A stretch of 53,261 bases of DNA from Vicinamibacterales bacterium (GTDB taxonomy: Bacteria; Acidobacteriota; Vicinamibacteria; Vicinamibacterales; UBA2999), in NCBI GenBank assembly GCA_041394705.1, contig JAWKHS010000029.1, forward strand, positions 1 through 53,261. Reading direction: 5' to 3'. Positions 1 to 8,563 of this stretch are shown in pieces (the stretch's first letter is position 1; every line of letters begins with the position of its first letter). The position numbers and the translations under genes are program-made. The notes under the pieces were generated by a model. The model was given only the letters and a program-made list of their open reading frames with translations, was not told the DNA's origin and ran no database searches.

Positions 1-649
1 GCTGGTTCGATCCGTCGGCGTTCATGACGTAAATCTCGGCGAAGTACGACGGGTCGGTCTCAAGCTGCTTCTTCTCGGGGTCGGGGAGGGCGTGATCGTA
101 GGCGCCGCGGGTGGACGAGAAGACGTTCAGCCGGCCGTCCGGCGAGTAGCCGGCCTCGGCGTCGTAGCCGCGCGCGTTGGTGAGGCGCGTGAGCTGCTTC
201 GTGCCTTCCTTGTAGGCGTAGATCTCCATCTCCGGGTCGTAGTCCCACGAGTACCGGCGTTCCTTGCCCGACGCGCGGAACGCCAGCTCTTCGTCCTGGT
301 ACTGCTTGGATTTCGGATCGTGGTGGGTCGAAGCGAACTCGATCTCGTCGGTGCCCGGCCGGAAGAAGCCGCAGGTGGTCTTGCCCATGCCGGGCGAGAT
401 GCGGGTGGTGTCGCCCGTGGTCAGGTCCAGCACGTACATCTGGTAGAACGGGTTGCCGGGCTCGCGCTCGCTCTGGAAGACCAGGCGCTTTCCATCCGGC
501 GACCAGTACCCCTCGCCGGCGCGCCGGCCCTCGACCGTGAGGCGCCGCACGCGCGTCATGAACTGACGCTCCTGGTTCGTCGAGTCCTGGGCCGAGACGA
601 GCCCCCCGAGGGCGAGGGCAGTGACGAGAGCGGCCGCGGCGATGCGCAT
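1..649 (-). CDS. Exported TolB-like beta-propeller (PD40) protein, 3' end outside window
   Basis: The reading frame starts with ATG at 649 and runs off the left edge, so only the first 216 residues are present. It opens with a signal peptide (MRIAAAALVTALALGGLVSA) followed by repeats of the PD40/WD40-like type: GYWSPDGKRLVFQSER near residues 47-62 and GYSPDGRLNVFSSTR further on. These are the blades found in TolB and in the propeller of prolyl oligopeptidase-like proteins. The protein is probably periplasmic. Whether a peptidase or amidohydrolase domain follows cannot be told from here. A TACAAT box lies 8 nt upstream of the ATG, which suggests a leaderless mRNA. It is followed downstream on the opposite side by an M48 protease on the same strand. 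Confidence 0.8.
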   Translation of the reverse strand, partial: MRIAAAALVTALALGGLVSAQDSTNQERQFMTRVRRLTVEGRRAGEGYWSPDGKRLVFQSEREPGNPFYQMYVLDLTTGDTTRISPGMGKTTCGFFRPGTDEIEFASTHHDPKSKQYQDEELAFRASGKERRYSWDYDPEMEIYAYKEGTKQLTRLTNARGYDAEAGYSPDGRLNVFSSTRGAYDHALPDPEKKQLETDPSYFAEIYVMNADGSNQ

Positions 650-657
650 GGACCGCC

Positions 658-663
658 ATTGTA
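658..663 (-). promoter_or_regulatory. -10 box TACAAT, leaderless start for the propeller gene
   Basis: TACAAT on the minus strand ends 8 nt before the ATG at 649, so transcription should begin at or next to the start codon. No Shine-Dalgarno sequence lies between. No good -35 hexamer is visible. Confidence 0.55.
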
Positions 664-711
664 CCTGCCCCGCCGGGCCGCGGCCGGCCCCCGCCGCGTG
701 GTCCGCCGCCC

Positions 712-2136
712 TCAGCGGTCGTTCAGCTGAATCGAGTTGCCCACGCGCTCGAACGTGCTGGTGTAGACGGGCGCGTCGTTGTCGGGCACCACGGTGAGGT
801 AGTAGAACAGGCTGCCGTCGGCCAGGAGCGTCGTGTAGACGCCCACCCGTTCCGTGTCGCCCAGGGCAGAACGTCCCAGGAGCTGGGTGCCGAGGCCGGA
901 CCTCCGCGAGATCCGCACCGCCCGCTGCGAGTCCGACACGCGCATGCCGGGGTTGCTCCGGACGATGGCGTTCACGAAGGCATCGGTGGCGTCGGCCAGG
1001 TCGCGCGACGAGGCTCGGGTGACCCCCACCTCCACGCCGTGGGTGAAGACGCTCTGGCCGCGGTAGTCGCCGAGCGCGTTCTGCGGGACGAACTTCACGG
1101 CGTTGTTGCCGTTCACGGCCGTCCAGTTCGCGGGCACGCTGACCTGGAAGAGCTGGCCGCCCCTGGCCGTCTTGTACTGCGACGCCGGGGGCGGTACCGG
1201 CTCGCCGATCGTGCCGACCGACGCCGGCGCGGTGCTGCCGGTATTGCCGCCGTCGCGGCTTCCGGCCTTGGCGACATCGGCCATCGAGAGCGGCGCCGGC
1301 ATCGCCGCAAAGCGCGCCTTGGCGGACGAGTACCCGACGACGGTCGGCCGATCGCCGATCGCGACCTTCGCGGCCTCCTGGTTGATGTACTGAATCCGGT
1401 TGCCCGGGTCGGGGTGGCTGCTGAGCCACTGCGGCGGGGTCTTGCCCTGCGATTCCTTCTGGATCGCCTCGAACATGTGAGCCAGGTGCCTGGGGTCGTA
1501 CCCCGCGCGCGCCATGATCTGGACGCCGAGCAGGTCCGCCTGCTTCTCGTAGTCGCGGCTGTATTTCAGAAGCCAGGTGCCGAGGCCGAACTGGGATCCC
1601 TGCGCGATGGCCTCGCCCCAGCCGCCGCCGATGATGGCGCCGGCGATGGCGCCGGCGACGGCGCCGATCTGGAAGCGCTGCGCCTTGGTGGCATTCGCGG
1701 TGCCGTGACGGAGCAGCACGTGCGAGAGCTCGTGCGCCATCACCCCGATCACCTCGCCCTCGTCCTCGGCGGCGTCGAACATACCGCGATTCACGAACAT
1801 CGGCCCGCCCGGCAGGGCGAAGGCGTTGATCTCCTTCAGGTTGACGGGCGTGAAGGAGTACTCGAAGACCGGATGGTTCAGGTTGCGCGGGGCGGCGGCG
1901 ACCAGCGCGCGGCCGGCGCGGTCGAGGTAGCCCGAGATCTGATCGTCCGAGATGATCGGGTACTCCCGCCGTACTTCGGCGGCGGCTTCACGCCCCAGCT
2001 CGACGTCCTGCTCCGGCGTGTACTTGTTCTTCGGGGGCGTGATGACCGTCTGCGCCGTGATGACCATCGTCCCCAGGACGACGGCGACGGCAGCAGCGAG
2101 CGGAAGCAGCGGGCGGCGGACATCCATCGAAGGCAT
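712..2136 (-). CDS. M48 family zinc metalloprotease, exported
   Basis: This 474-residue protein is an M48 (HtpX/BepA-like) metallopeptidase. The zinc motif HELSH is at residues 135-139, and the third ligand is the Glu in SRDYEKQAD near residue 197. The HPDPGNR segment near 241 is also typical of the family. Residues about 5-30 form a hydrophobic signal or anchor, placing the catalytic domain in the periplasm. A C-terminal domain of about 170 residues follows and is not one I can name. The start at 2136 is chosen because AGGAG sits 7 nt upstream and a TAGAAT -10 box lies at 2163-2168. An upstream in-frame start at 2163 would overlap that box. Likely role is envelope protein quality control; the substrate is unknown. 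Confidence 0.9.
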   Translation of the reverse strand: MPSMDVRRPLLPLAAAVAVVLGTMVITAQTVITPPKNKYTPEQDVELGREAAAEVRREYPIISDDQISGYLDRAGRALVAAAPRNLNHPVFEYSFTPVNLKEINAFALPGGPMFVNRGMFDAAEDEGEVIGVMAHELSHVLLRHGTANATKAQRFQIGAVAGAIAGAIIGGGWGEAIAQGSQFGLGTWLLKYSRDYEKQADLLGVQIMARAGYDPRHLAHMFEAIQKESQGKTPPQWLSSHPDPGNRIQYINQEAAKVAIGDRPTVVGYSSAKARFAAMPAPLSMADVAKAGSRDGGNTGSTAPASVGTIGEPVPPPASQYKTARGGQLFQVSVPANWTAVNGNNAVKFVPQNALGDYRGQSVFTHGVEVGVTRASSRDLADATDAFVNAIVRSNPGMRVSDSQRAVRISRRSGLGTQLLGRSALGDTERVGVYTTLLADGSLFYYLTVVPDNDAPVYTSTFERVGNSIQLNDR

Positions 2137-2215
2137 CGCGAGCTCCTGGCAGGTGTCGACCAATTCTATGCACAGCCCGCGCCACCTTCCTGCCGGGCCC
2201 GACGGGCGACCGCCG

Positions 2216-2902
2216 CTACTTCGTGGCCGTGAGCGAGACAGTCGTCGTGCCGCCGGCCTTCACCGTGACCTTCTGCGGTGCGACGTTGAGCGTCTCGTGC
2301 CACACGGTGAGCTCGTACGTGCCCGGCGGGACCCCGCTGAGCGTGAAGTGCCCATCCGCCCCCGTCACGGCGGCCGCATCCTCGGTCACGATGATGTAGC
2401 CGCGCATCCACGTGTGCGTGTTGCAGGTGATGCGGACGAGGCCCGGTCCGTTCAGCGGACGCGTGACCACCATGTCCGGCACCGGCAGGCCGACGTTGAA
2501 GAGCGTGCGGCCGCCGTCCTGCTGGGCGTTGGTCGTGTGGAGCAGCGGATCCTTGCTCGACGTCTTCGTCGGCGCCCCCGGACGCGCCAGCTGCACGCGC
2601 GGCGTGAAGCGGCACTTCTCGTTGGTCACGTGCGGATCGGGATACGGCGCGTGCGCCGTGACGCCCGTGAGGCGCACGACCGCGTTCGCGAGCCCGCCGT
2701 CCGGTCCGACGACGATGGACTCATCCGGCAGGGTGGCGCCGCACACCTTCGCGTCCAGCGTCACGCGCAGCGGCCGCGGGGCCTTCGCGGCGGTGGTCAC
2801 CACGCCCGTGATCGTGCCGCCCTGGGCGAATGCCGTGCCCGGCCACAGGCCCGACAGGAGTCCCCACGCCAGACCTGCCGCGATCGCCGCTCGTCTCGTC
2901 AT
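2216..2902 (-). CDS. Exported cupredoxin-like protein with C-terminal CpRD domain
   Basis: The product is 228 residues with a signal peptide ending near AFAQG (residue 27). The middle holds a probable blue-copper site: His122 (DPLLHTTN) and then Cys160-Asn-Thr-His163-Thr-Trp-Met166, matching the His...Cys-x2-His-x2-Met ligand layout of plastocyanin-like domains. Residues about 170-228 (GADGHFTLSGVPPGTYELTVWHE) are a carboxypeptidase-regulatory-like beta-sandwich. Related acidobacterial proteins are often labelled methylamine-utilization or cupredoxin proteins. A periplasmic electron-carrier or copper-binding role is inferred. The ATG at 2902 is preferred over a TTG three codons upstream because GGGA precedes it. 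It lies 80 bp downstream of the M48 gene start on the same strand. Confidence 0.8.
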   Translation of the reverse strand: MTRRAAIAAGLAWGLLSGLWPGTAFAQGGTITGVVTTAAKAPRPLRVTLDAKVCGATLPDESIVVGPDGGLANAVVRLTGVTAHAPYPDPHVTNEKCRFTPRVQLARPGAPTKTSSKDPLLHTTNAQQDGGRTLFNVGLPVPDMVVTRPLNGPGLVRITCNTHTWMRGYIIVTEDAAAVTGADGHFTLSGVPPGTYELTVWHETLNVAPQKVTVKAGGTTTVSLTATK

Positions 2903-2996
2903 GATTCCCAAAAAGTAGCACGCCGCTCGCGCCCGGGTGGACGCGTCGCGGCCCGTCGGGCGAGGAATCCATGTACGGATGAGACGGAGCGGCCAC

Positions 2997-3002
2997 TAGA
3001 AT
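2997..3002 (+). promoter_or_regulatory. -10 box TAGAAT overlapping the first ATG of the M28 gene
   Basis: TAGAAT ends 7 nt before the ATG at 3010 and overlaps the more upstream ATG at 3001. If it is the true -10 box, only the ATG at 3010 can be used, on a leaderless mRNA. Confidence 0.5.
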
Positions 3003-3009
3003 GTCGCCC

Positions 3010-4389
3010 ATGCGTCGCCTCGTCCTCCTCGCCGTCGCCGCGATCGCCGCGGCCAGCGCCGTGCCGTCCGCCCGCCAGACCCAGGACTCCACCTGGATCG
3101 CGCCCTTTCGCGACAACGCCACGCGGCTGATGACCGCCGCGCAGGCCGACGACTTCGCGTGGCAGCGCCTGGCGGAGCTCACCGACACCTTCGGCAACCG
3201 TCTGGCCGGTACGGCCAACCTGACGCGGGCCATCCGGTGGGCGGAGGCGACCATGAAGAAGGACGGCCTCGCCAACGTCCGGACCGAGAAGGTGATGGTG
3301 CCCCGGTGGGTCCGCGGGCAGGAGAGCGCCGTGATCGTGGAGCCGCCCGAGCATCCCGTGGTCATGCTCGGTCTGGGCGGCAGCGTGGCGACGCCCCCGG
3401 CCGGCCTCGAGGCTGATGTCCTGGTCGTGAAGGATTTCAAGGAGCTCGACAGTCGGGCGGCCGAGGCCAAGGGGAAGATCGTGCTCTTCAACGTCACCTT
3501 CACGAACTATGGCGAGACCGTGGCGTACCGGTCCGGCGGCGCCACGGCCGCGGCCAGGCACGGCGCCGTGGCGTCGCTCGTGCGCGCCGTGGGCCCGATG
3601 GGGCTGAGGACGCCGCACACGGGCGGCATGAACTACGGCGACGCCGCGGTGAAGATTCCGACGGCCGCCATCGCCGCCGAGGACGCCAACCGCATCCAGC
3701 GCCTGAGCGATCGCGGCGTCCGCGTCCGCATCCGGCTCCGCATGGAGGCGCACTTCGAGGCCGACGTGGAGTCGGCCAACGTGTTCGGCGAGATCGTCGG
3801 CCGCGAGCGCCCGAACGAGATCGTGCTCGTCGGCTGCCACTTCGATTCCTGGGACGTGGGCGCCGGCGCCTCGGACAACGGCGTCGGGTGCGTGGTCACG
3901 TGGGAGGCGCTGCGGCTGATGACGTCGCTGGGCATCCAGCCCCGGCGAACGGTCCGGGTCGGCCTCTTCACCAACGAGGAGAACGGCCTGCGCGGCGGGA
4001 CGGCGTATCGCGACGCGTACCGCGACAAGGCCGCCGACCACGTGCTGGCGCTCGAGTCGGACTCGGGCGTCTTCGCGCCGGCGAGCCTCGGCTTCACCGG
4101 GCCGGCGGCAGCCCGCCGCTACATCGACGACATCGGCACGCTGATCGCTCCGCTGGGACTGGGCGGCATCAGGCCGGGGGGCGGCGGGGCCGACATCGGA
4201 CCCATTGCCCAGGCCGGCGGCGTCCCGATGATGGCCTACAACGGCGATTCCACCCGCTACTTCACCATCCACCACACGCCCGCCGACACCGTGGACCGCA
4301 TCGCACCCGACGAGGTGTCGAAGGCCGCGGCGGCCATTGCCGTCGTGGCCTACGTCGTGGCAGACATGCCCGAGCGGCTGCCCAAGTAG
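3010..4389 (+). CDS. M28 family zinc peptidase (carboxypeptidase Q / PGCP-like), exported
   Basis: The 459-residue protein has a signal peptide (MRRLVLLAVAAIAAASAVPSA), a PA-type insert around residues 100-230, and a catalytic M28 domain. Visible metal and catalytic residues are His277 in GCHFDSW, Asp289 in SDNG, the Glu323-Glu324 pair in TNEENG, Asp351 in ESDSG and His422 in HHTPADT. This set and the overall length match the M28B carboxypeptidase Q group, which removes residues from small peptides. It is expected in the periplasm or outside the cell. I chose the ATG at 3010 rather than 3001 because a TAGAAT box overlaps the latter. DinB follows 29 bp downstream and may be cotranscribed. Confidence 0.92.
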   Translation: MRRLVLLAVAAIAAASAVPSARQTQDSTWIAPFRDNATRLMTAAQADDFAWQRLAELTDTFGNRLAGTANLTRAIRWAEATMKKDGLANVRTEKVMVPRWVRGQESAVIVEPPEHPVVMLGLGGSVATPPAGLEADVLVVKDFKELDSRAAEAKGKIVLFNVTFTNYGETVAYRSGGATAAARHGAVASLVRAVGPMGLRTPHTGGMNYGDAAVKIPTAAIAAEDANRIQRLSDRGVRVRIRLRMEAHFEADVESANVFGEIVGRERPNEIVLVGCHFDSWDVGAGASDNGVGCVVTWEALRLMTSLGIQPRRTVRVGLFTNEENGLRGGTAYRDAYRDKAADHVLALESDSGVFAPASLGFTGPAAARRYIDDIGTLIAPLGLGGIRPGGGGADIGPIAQAGGVPMMAYNGDSTRYFTIHHTPADTVDRIAPDEVSKAAAAIAVVAYVVADMPERLPK

Positions 4390-4390
4390 A

Positions 4391-4412
4391 ACAGGGCCCG
4401 GGACCAGGGAGG
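4391..4412. repeat. Short GC heptamer run between M28 and dinB-like genes
   Basis: About three 7-bp units related to GGGNCCC (AGGGCCC, GGGACCA, GGGAGGA). The last also supplies the ribosome binding site of the next gene. It resembles the clearer heptamer arrays at 16121, 52886 and 53015. Confidence 0.35.
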
Positions 4413-4418
4413 ATCGTC

Positions 4419-4916
4419 ATGGGCGTGCCCGTCGAGACGCTGAGGACGCACCTGCGCTACGCCGCCTGGGCGTCGGCGCGGATCGTCGACGCAGCGGCCA
4501 TGCTGACGCCGGAGGAGCTCACGCGGGACTTCAAGAGCGCCGACAAGCACGTGCTCGGCACCCTGACCCACGTGTACGCGGCCGATCGCGTGTGGCTCGG
4601 CCGCATCGAGGGCGCTCCGCCGGGCGTGTTCGTCGATCCGGCCGTGGACATGCACCTGGCCGTCCTGCAGAAGGAGTGGCCCGCGCTGATGGATCGCTGG
4701 CTCTCGTGGGTCGCGGCGGCGGATGACCCCGCCCGCGATCTCGAGTACCAGGACCTGCGCGGCAACACGCACCGGACGCCGCTCTGGCAGATCGTCCTGC
4801 ACGTGGTGAACCACGGCACCCATCATCGCGGTCAGGCCGCGGCCATGATCCGGGCCATGGGGCACACGCCGCCGCCCCTGGACCTCATTCGCTTCTACCG
4901 CGACGAGCGGCGGTAG
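4419..4916 (+). CDS. DinB family metal-binding protein
   Basis: The product is 165 residues, the usual size of DinB/YfiT four-helix-bundle proteins. The metal triad is visible as His51 (LTHVYAAD), His132 and His136 (VNHGTHHRGQ). Family members bind Ni or Zn and often act as thiol transferases or are of unknown function; the name comes from a damage-inducible Bacillus gene and does not imply DNA repair. There is no signal peptide, so it is cytoplasmic. The ATG at 4419 has a GGGAGGA ribosome binding site 5 nt upstream. It lies just after the M28 peptidase gene and ends 18 bp from a convergent TonB receptor gene. Confidence 0.88.
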   Translation: MGVPVETLRTHLRYAAWASARIVDAAAMLTPEELTRDFKSADKHVLGTLTHVYAADRVWLGRIEGAPPGVFVDPAVDMHLAVLQKEWPALMDRWLSWVAAADDPARDLEYQDLRGNTHRTPLWQIVLHVVNHGTHHRGQAAAMIRAMGHTPPPLDLIRFYRDERR

Positions 4917-4934
4917 CGGCTGCCGGCCGCCCGG

Positions 4935-7346
4935 TCAGAAGTGTCGCGTGACGCGCACCGACACCGTCCGCGGCTGCACCACGCGGGTGCCGACGAACAC
5001 CGACTGGAAGTTGTAGAGCGCCGTCCGGTTCGTCAGGTTCGTGACCTGCAGTTGGACGCTCCACGTCCGCGCGCCCGTGGCCCTGGCGATGTCCGCGCCC
5101 AGCCCGAGATCCACGATGGTCCGCGGCCTGACACGCGGCGTGTCTCCCGTGAGGCGGACGTACGGCAGCAGGTCGGCGAAGTCCGGATCGGCGGCCACCT
5201 GGGCCGGATCCGAGGGATTCGCGACCAGGCCGCTGTCGTGACGCACCGAGACGCTGGTCCAGAACGGGCCCTCGGGATCGAACGTGCCGGTCGCATGCAC
5301 GCCGAGCCGTTGATCGTGGTCGATGGCGAACTCGCCCGCGGACAGGAGATCCACGGCGTCCTGGCCCAGGAACAGTCCGCCCGTGAACGGCGGCGTCGCG
5401 ATGGCGCGCGCGGCCGTCGCGCTGAGACTTCCGGACAGGCCGCGGCGCGGCAGGGCCGTCAGCCTGAGCTCGGCGCCGACGACCCTCAGACGCCGGAGCG
5501 TGGTGGGGAAGATGATCCCGGTGTCGAGGAAGTTGTTGTTGTCCTGCTGGTCGCTCGACCGCTTGCGATAGACGGCACCGTCGATCGTGAACGCCCCGCC
5601 GAGGGCCGCCTGGACGCCCGCTTCCACGACGTCCTGTCGCTCGGGACGAATGGCGCGCACGGTCTGTCCGAGCGCCCGCCGGACGCTGTCCGGGGCGAGG
5701 CGTCCCGCCGCGGCCGAGTTCGACAGGAGCAGGTTCTCGTTGGGCGGCGTCTGGTAGTTCCGGTTGTACGAGGCGCGGACCACGACCTCGCGTCCGGCGA
5801 TTCGGTAGGACGCGCCGATCCGCGGCTGCAGCTGCCGACCGGCGACGAGGAAGTGGTATTCGTCGTGGCGCAGGCCCGCGTTCAGCGCGAGCCCGCCGGT
5901 CTGCACGGTGGCCACGACGAAGGCCGCCGCCGTGATGCCCGTGCGGGCGTCGGAGAACCGGAAAGGCGATCCGCCGCGGGTCAGGTCGTGCGGCGTCAGC
6001 GCCGCAGTGTAGCCCGGCGTGCCTGGGACGTTCGCGTCCGGCGACGTCAGCGCCATCGAGAAGCGCTCGCGCACCGGAAAGACCTGGGCGTCCAGCCCGG
6101 CGCGCAGCCCGGCGCGGCCCGAGGTGCGCGTGTAACGCGTCTGCAGCGTGGTCGTGGAGAGTCGGCGGCGCTGCCACGCGGTCACGGGTGTGTCGCCCGG
6201 ACTGGGATCGAGGCCCGCCGTCGTCGTACGGACGCCCACCGTGGTCTCGATGGTGCTCGCGCCGCCCAGCGGGCGGAGGTAGGCGACCCACACGGATGCA
6301 TCCTGGAGGCGCTGGCGCTGATCCTGGTCCGCCGCGTGCTGCGAGCGGAGGGTGGCGAGCTCGAAGCGGGAGGCCCCGCCCATCGCGTGCAGGCGGAGGA
6401 GGTCGGCGGCGCCCAGGCGCAGATCCACCCGCGCGTATCCGCGCGCCATGCGGCCGGCGTTGTGCAGGTTGTCGAGCGAGACCTGATCCAGGAACCGGTC
6501 GGTGTCGAGTGCCGTGACGGAGGCGAAGTAGCCGGCGCGGCCGTGCTCGCCCCCCCACTGGACCGTCGCCTGCGTCGTGCCGAATCCGCCGGCCGCGATC
6601 GCGACCGCGCCGGCGGAGCGGCGGCCCGTGCCCAGGCCGCTGCGCCCGTTCAGCACGGCCACGCCCGACACCTTGCCGCCGAATTCGGCCGGGATGTGGC
6701 CCGTGAGCACCTCCGCCGTCTGCACGACGCCCACGTCGAGCGATGACGCGAACGCGCCCGTGAGCTGATCGCTGATCGGCAGGCCGTCCACGACGAACGT
6801 CATCTGGTTGTGAGCGCCGCGAGGATGGATGGCGCCGTTGGCGTTCTGGGCGAAGCCGGGGAACGTCACGAGCACGGCTTCGAGGCCCCGGCTCGTCGCC
6901 GCCACTGGCAGCCGGTCGATTCGGGTCACGCTCACCGCGTGGCGCGTGCCCCCGCTGGTGTCGTCCACCGCCGGCTGCGCCGGGCGGACCACGACGCGAT
7001 CGGTGACTCCGGCTGGAACGAGCCGCAGCCGCACCTCGACGATGCCCGCGGGCGCCGCGACGCGGCGGACGTCCGGCGCGAACCCGTCGAGCGTGGCGGT
7101 GACGTCGTGCAGGCCGGCGGGGAGGTTCGGGAAGTCGAACCGCCCGTCGGCGTCCGTCCAGGTCGAGCGCTCCAGGCCGCTCGACGGATGCCGCAGCGTC
7201 AGCGCCGCGCCCGGCACCGCGCCGTCCTGCGCGTCCACGACGGTGCCGCGAATCGCCACGGTCACTTGAGCCCACGCGGGACCGGCACCGGCGCCCGTCA
7301 GCAGTGCGGTCAGGACGACCCCGAGGCGCCCGCGCGTGATCGGCAT
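4935..7346 (-). CDS. TonB-dependent outer-membrane receptor with N-terminal CpRD domain
   Basis: The 803-residue product starts with a signal peptide ending near GPAWAQ (residue 27), then a CpRD beta-sandwich at about 28-110 (IRGTVVDAQDGAVPGAALTL, DADGRFDFPNLPAGLHDV). A plug domain at about 125-260 contains LEAVLVTFPGF and VVDGLPISDQ. The rest is a 22-strand-type barrel ending in Phe (SVRVTRHF). No canonical TonB box is obvious. The ligand cannot be deduced. The promoter is unusually clear and AT-rich for this genome, with the -10 box only 6 nt before the ATG and an inverted repeat in the spacer, so expression is probably repressor-controlled. It converges on the DinB gene. Confidence 0.9.
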   Translation of the reverse strand: MPITRGRLGVVLTALLTGAGAGPAWAQVTVAIRGTVVDAQDGAVPGAALTLRHPSSGLERSTWTDADGRFDFPNLPAGLHDVTATLDGFAPDVRRVAAPAGIVEVRLRLVPAGVTDRVVVRPAQPAVDDTSGGTRHAVSVTRIDRLPVAATSRGLEAVLVTFPGFAQNANGAIHPRGAHNQMTFVVDGLPISDQLTGAFASSLDVGVVQTAEVLTGHIPAEFGGKVSGVAVLNGRSGLGTGRRSAGAVAIAAGGFGTTQATVQWGGEHGRAGYFASVTALDTDRFLDQVSLDNLHNAGRMARGYARVDLRLGAADLLRLHAMGGASRFELATLRSQHAADQDQRQRLQDASVWVAYLRPLGGASTIETTVGVRTTTAGLDPSPGDTPVTAWQRRRLSTTTLQTRYTRTSGRAGLRAGLDAQVFPVRERFSMALTSPDANVPGTPGYTAALTPHDLTRGGSPFRFSDARTGITAAAFVVATVQTGGLALNAGLRHDEYHFLVAGRQLQPRIGASYRIAGREVVVRASYNRNYQTPPNENLLLSNSAAAGRLAPDSVRRALGQTVRAIRPERQDVVEAGVQAALGGAFTIDGAVYRKRSSDQQDNNNFLDTGIIFPTTLRRLRVVGAELRLTALPRRGLSGSLSATAARAIATPPFTGGLFLGQDAVDLLSAGEFAIDHDQRLGVHATGTFDPEGPFWTSVSVRHDSGLVANPSDPAQVAADPDFADLLPYVRLTGDTPRVRPRTIVDLGLGADIARATGARTWSVQLQVTNLTNRTALYNFQSVFVGTRVVQPRTVSVRVTRHF

Positions 7347-7352
7347 TGCGAA

Positions 7353-7381
7353 ATATTAATTTTGAATCATCAAAAATACAA
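7353..7381 (-). promoter_or_regulatory. Leaderless promoter TTGTAT-17-TAATAT with inverted repeat in the spacer
   Basis: On the minus strand, -35 TTGTAT (7376-7381) and -10 TAATAT (7353-7358) are separated by exactly 17 bp and the ATG at 7346 follows 6 nt later. The spacer contains TTTTGA-4-TCAAAA (7360-7375), a perfect inverted repeat placed where a repressor would block RNA polymerase. The segment is strikingly AT-rich against the surroundings. Confidence 0.7.
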
Positions 7382-7473
7382 CACCCTTCGACCAAAACCT
7401 CAAAATCTCTGGCCGCACGGGCCGGGCATTCCGCCGGACGTGCCCGGCGCCCGGGCGCGGCAGGGGCCCCAAG

Positions 7474-7479
7474 TACACT
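7474..7479 (+). promoter_or_regulatory. -10 box TACACT, leaderless GTG start
   Basis: TACACT ends 8 nt before the GTG at 7488; no Shine-Dalgarno sequence precedes the GTG and no -35 is recognisable. It fits the leaderless pattern seen at other genes here. Confidence 0.5.
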
Positions 7480-7487
7480 GGCGACGC

Positions 7488-8552
7488 GTGTCCACCTCGT
7501 CTACGCCGTCTCGTCCCGCGATCCAATTCGGCCTCGACACCTTCGGCGACGTCACGCTCGGCCCCGACGGTGCGCCGCTGCCGCAGGCCGCCGTCCTGCG
7601 GCACGTGGTCGAGGAAGCCGTCCTGGCGGACCGACTCGGCGTCGATTGCTTCGGCGTCGGCGAGCACCACCGGCCCGACTTCGCCATCTCGGCGCCGGAG
7701 GTGGTCCTGACCGCCATTGCGGGGAAGACCTCCCGCATGCACCTGGGATCGGCCGTCACCGTGCTCAGCACCGATGACCCCATCCGGGTGTTCCAGCGCT
7801 TCTCCACGCTGAACGCCCTGTCGAACGGGCGGGCCGAGGTCATCCTCGGGCGCGGGTCGTTCACCGAGTCGTTCCCGCTCTTCGGCTTCGACATGCACGA
7901 CTACGACGTGCTGTTCGAGGAGAAGCTCGACCTGTTCGCGGCCCTGCTGGCCGGCGGCCCGGTGACGTGGTCGGGCCACACGCGGCCGCCGCTCACCAGC
8001 CAACGCGTGTTTCCCCCGATCGAGTCCGGGCGCCTCACGGCGTGGGTCGGGGTGGGAGGCAGTCCCGAGTCGGTGGTTCGGGCAGCCCGCCACGCCCTGC
8101 CGTTGACGCTCGCGATCATCGGCGGACCGGCGACGCGCTTCGTGCCGTACGCCGACCTCTACCGGCGCGCGCTCGCGGAACTGGGCCACCCGCCGCGCCC
8201 GATCGCCGTCCACTCCCCCGGCCACGTGGCGCCGAGCGACGCGGCCGCGCGGGAGGCGCTCTGGCCGCACTACCAGGGGATGATGTCGCGCATCGGCGCC
8301 GAGCGCGGCTGGCCCCCGGTGACGCGCGCGCACTTCGAGCGGGAAGCCGGGCCGGACGGGGCGCTCTACGTCGGCTCGCCCGAGACGGTCGCGCGGAAGA
8401 TCGCGGCGACGGTGCGCGCGCTCGGGCTCACGCGGTTCGACCTGAAGTACAGCCACGGCCAGCTGCCGCACGAGGCGTGCCTGGAGAGCATCGAGCTCTA
8501 CGCCACGGCGGTGATTCCTCGCGTGCGGGAACTGCTGGCATCCGTCGCCTAG
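7488..8552 (+). CDS. LLM class flavin-dependent oxidoreductase (bacterial luciferase-like)
   Basis: The 354-residue product is a TIM-barrel flavin monooxygenase-like enzyme. Diagnostic segments are IQFGLDTFGD at the start, GVGEHHRPDF (the luciferase-family strand 2 motif), LGSAVTVLSTDDP, RVFQRFSTLNALSNGRAEVILGRG with the family's active-site loop, and YVGSPETVARKI near the C-terminus. Such proteins use FMNH2 or F420; the substrate cannot be assigned. It has no signal peptide. A GTG at 7488 is the likely start, supported by a TACACT box 8 nt upstream. It stands alone, divergent from the TonB receptor and converging on the histidine kinase gene with a 6-bp stem hairpin (8560-8575) in the 11-bp gap and gene ends. 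Confidence 0.9.
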   Translation: MSTSSTPSRPAIQFGLDTFGDVTLGPDGAPLPQAAVLRHVVEEAVLADRLGVDCFGVGEHHRPDFAISAPEVVLTAIAGKTSRMHLGSAVTVLSTDDPIRVFQRFSTLNALSNGRAEVILGRGSFTESFPLFGFDMHDYDVLFEEKLDLFAALLAGGPVTWSGHTRPPLTSQRVFPPIESGRLTAWVGVGGSPESVVRAARHALPLTLAIIGGPATRFVPYADLYRRALAELGHPPRPIAVHSPGHVAPSDAAAREALWPHYQGMMSRIGAERGWPPVTRAHFEREAGPDGALYVGSPETVARKIAATVRALGLTRFDLKYSHGQLPHEACLESIELYATAVIPRVRELLASVA

Positions 8553-8563
8553 GCGTGTCCGCG

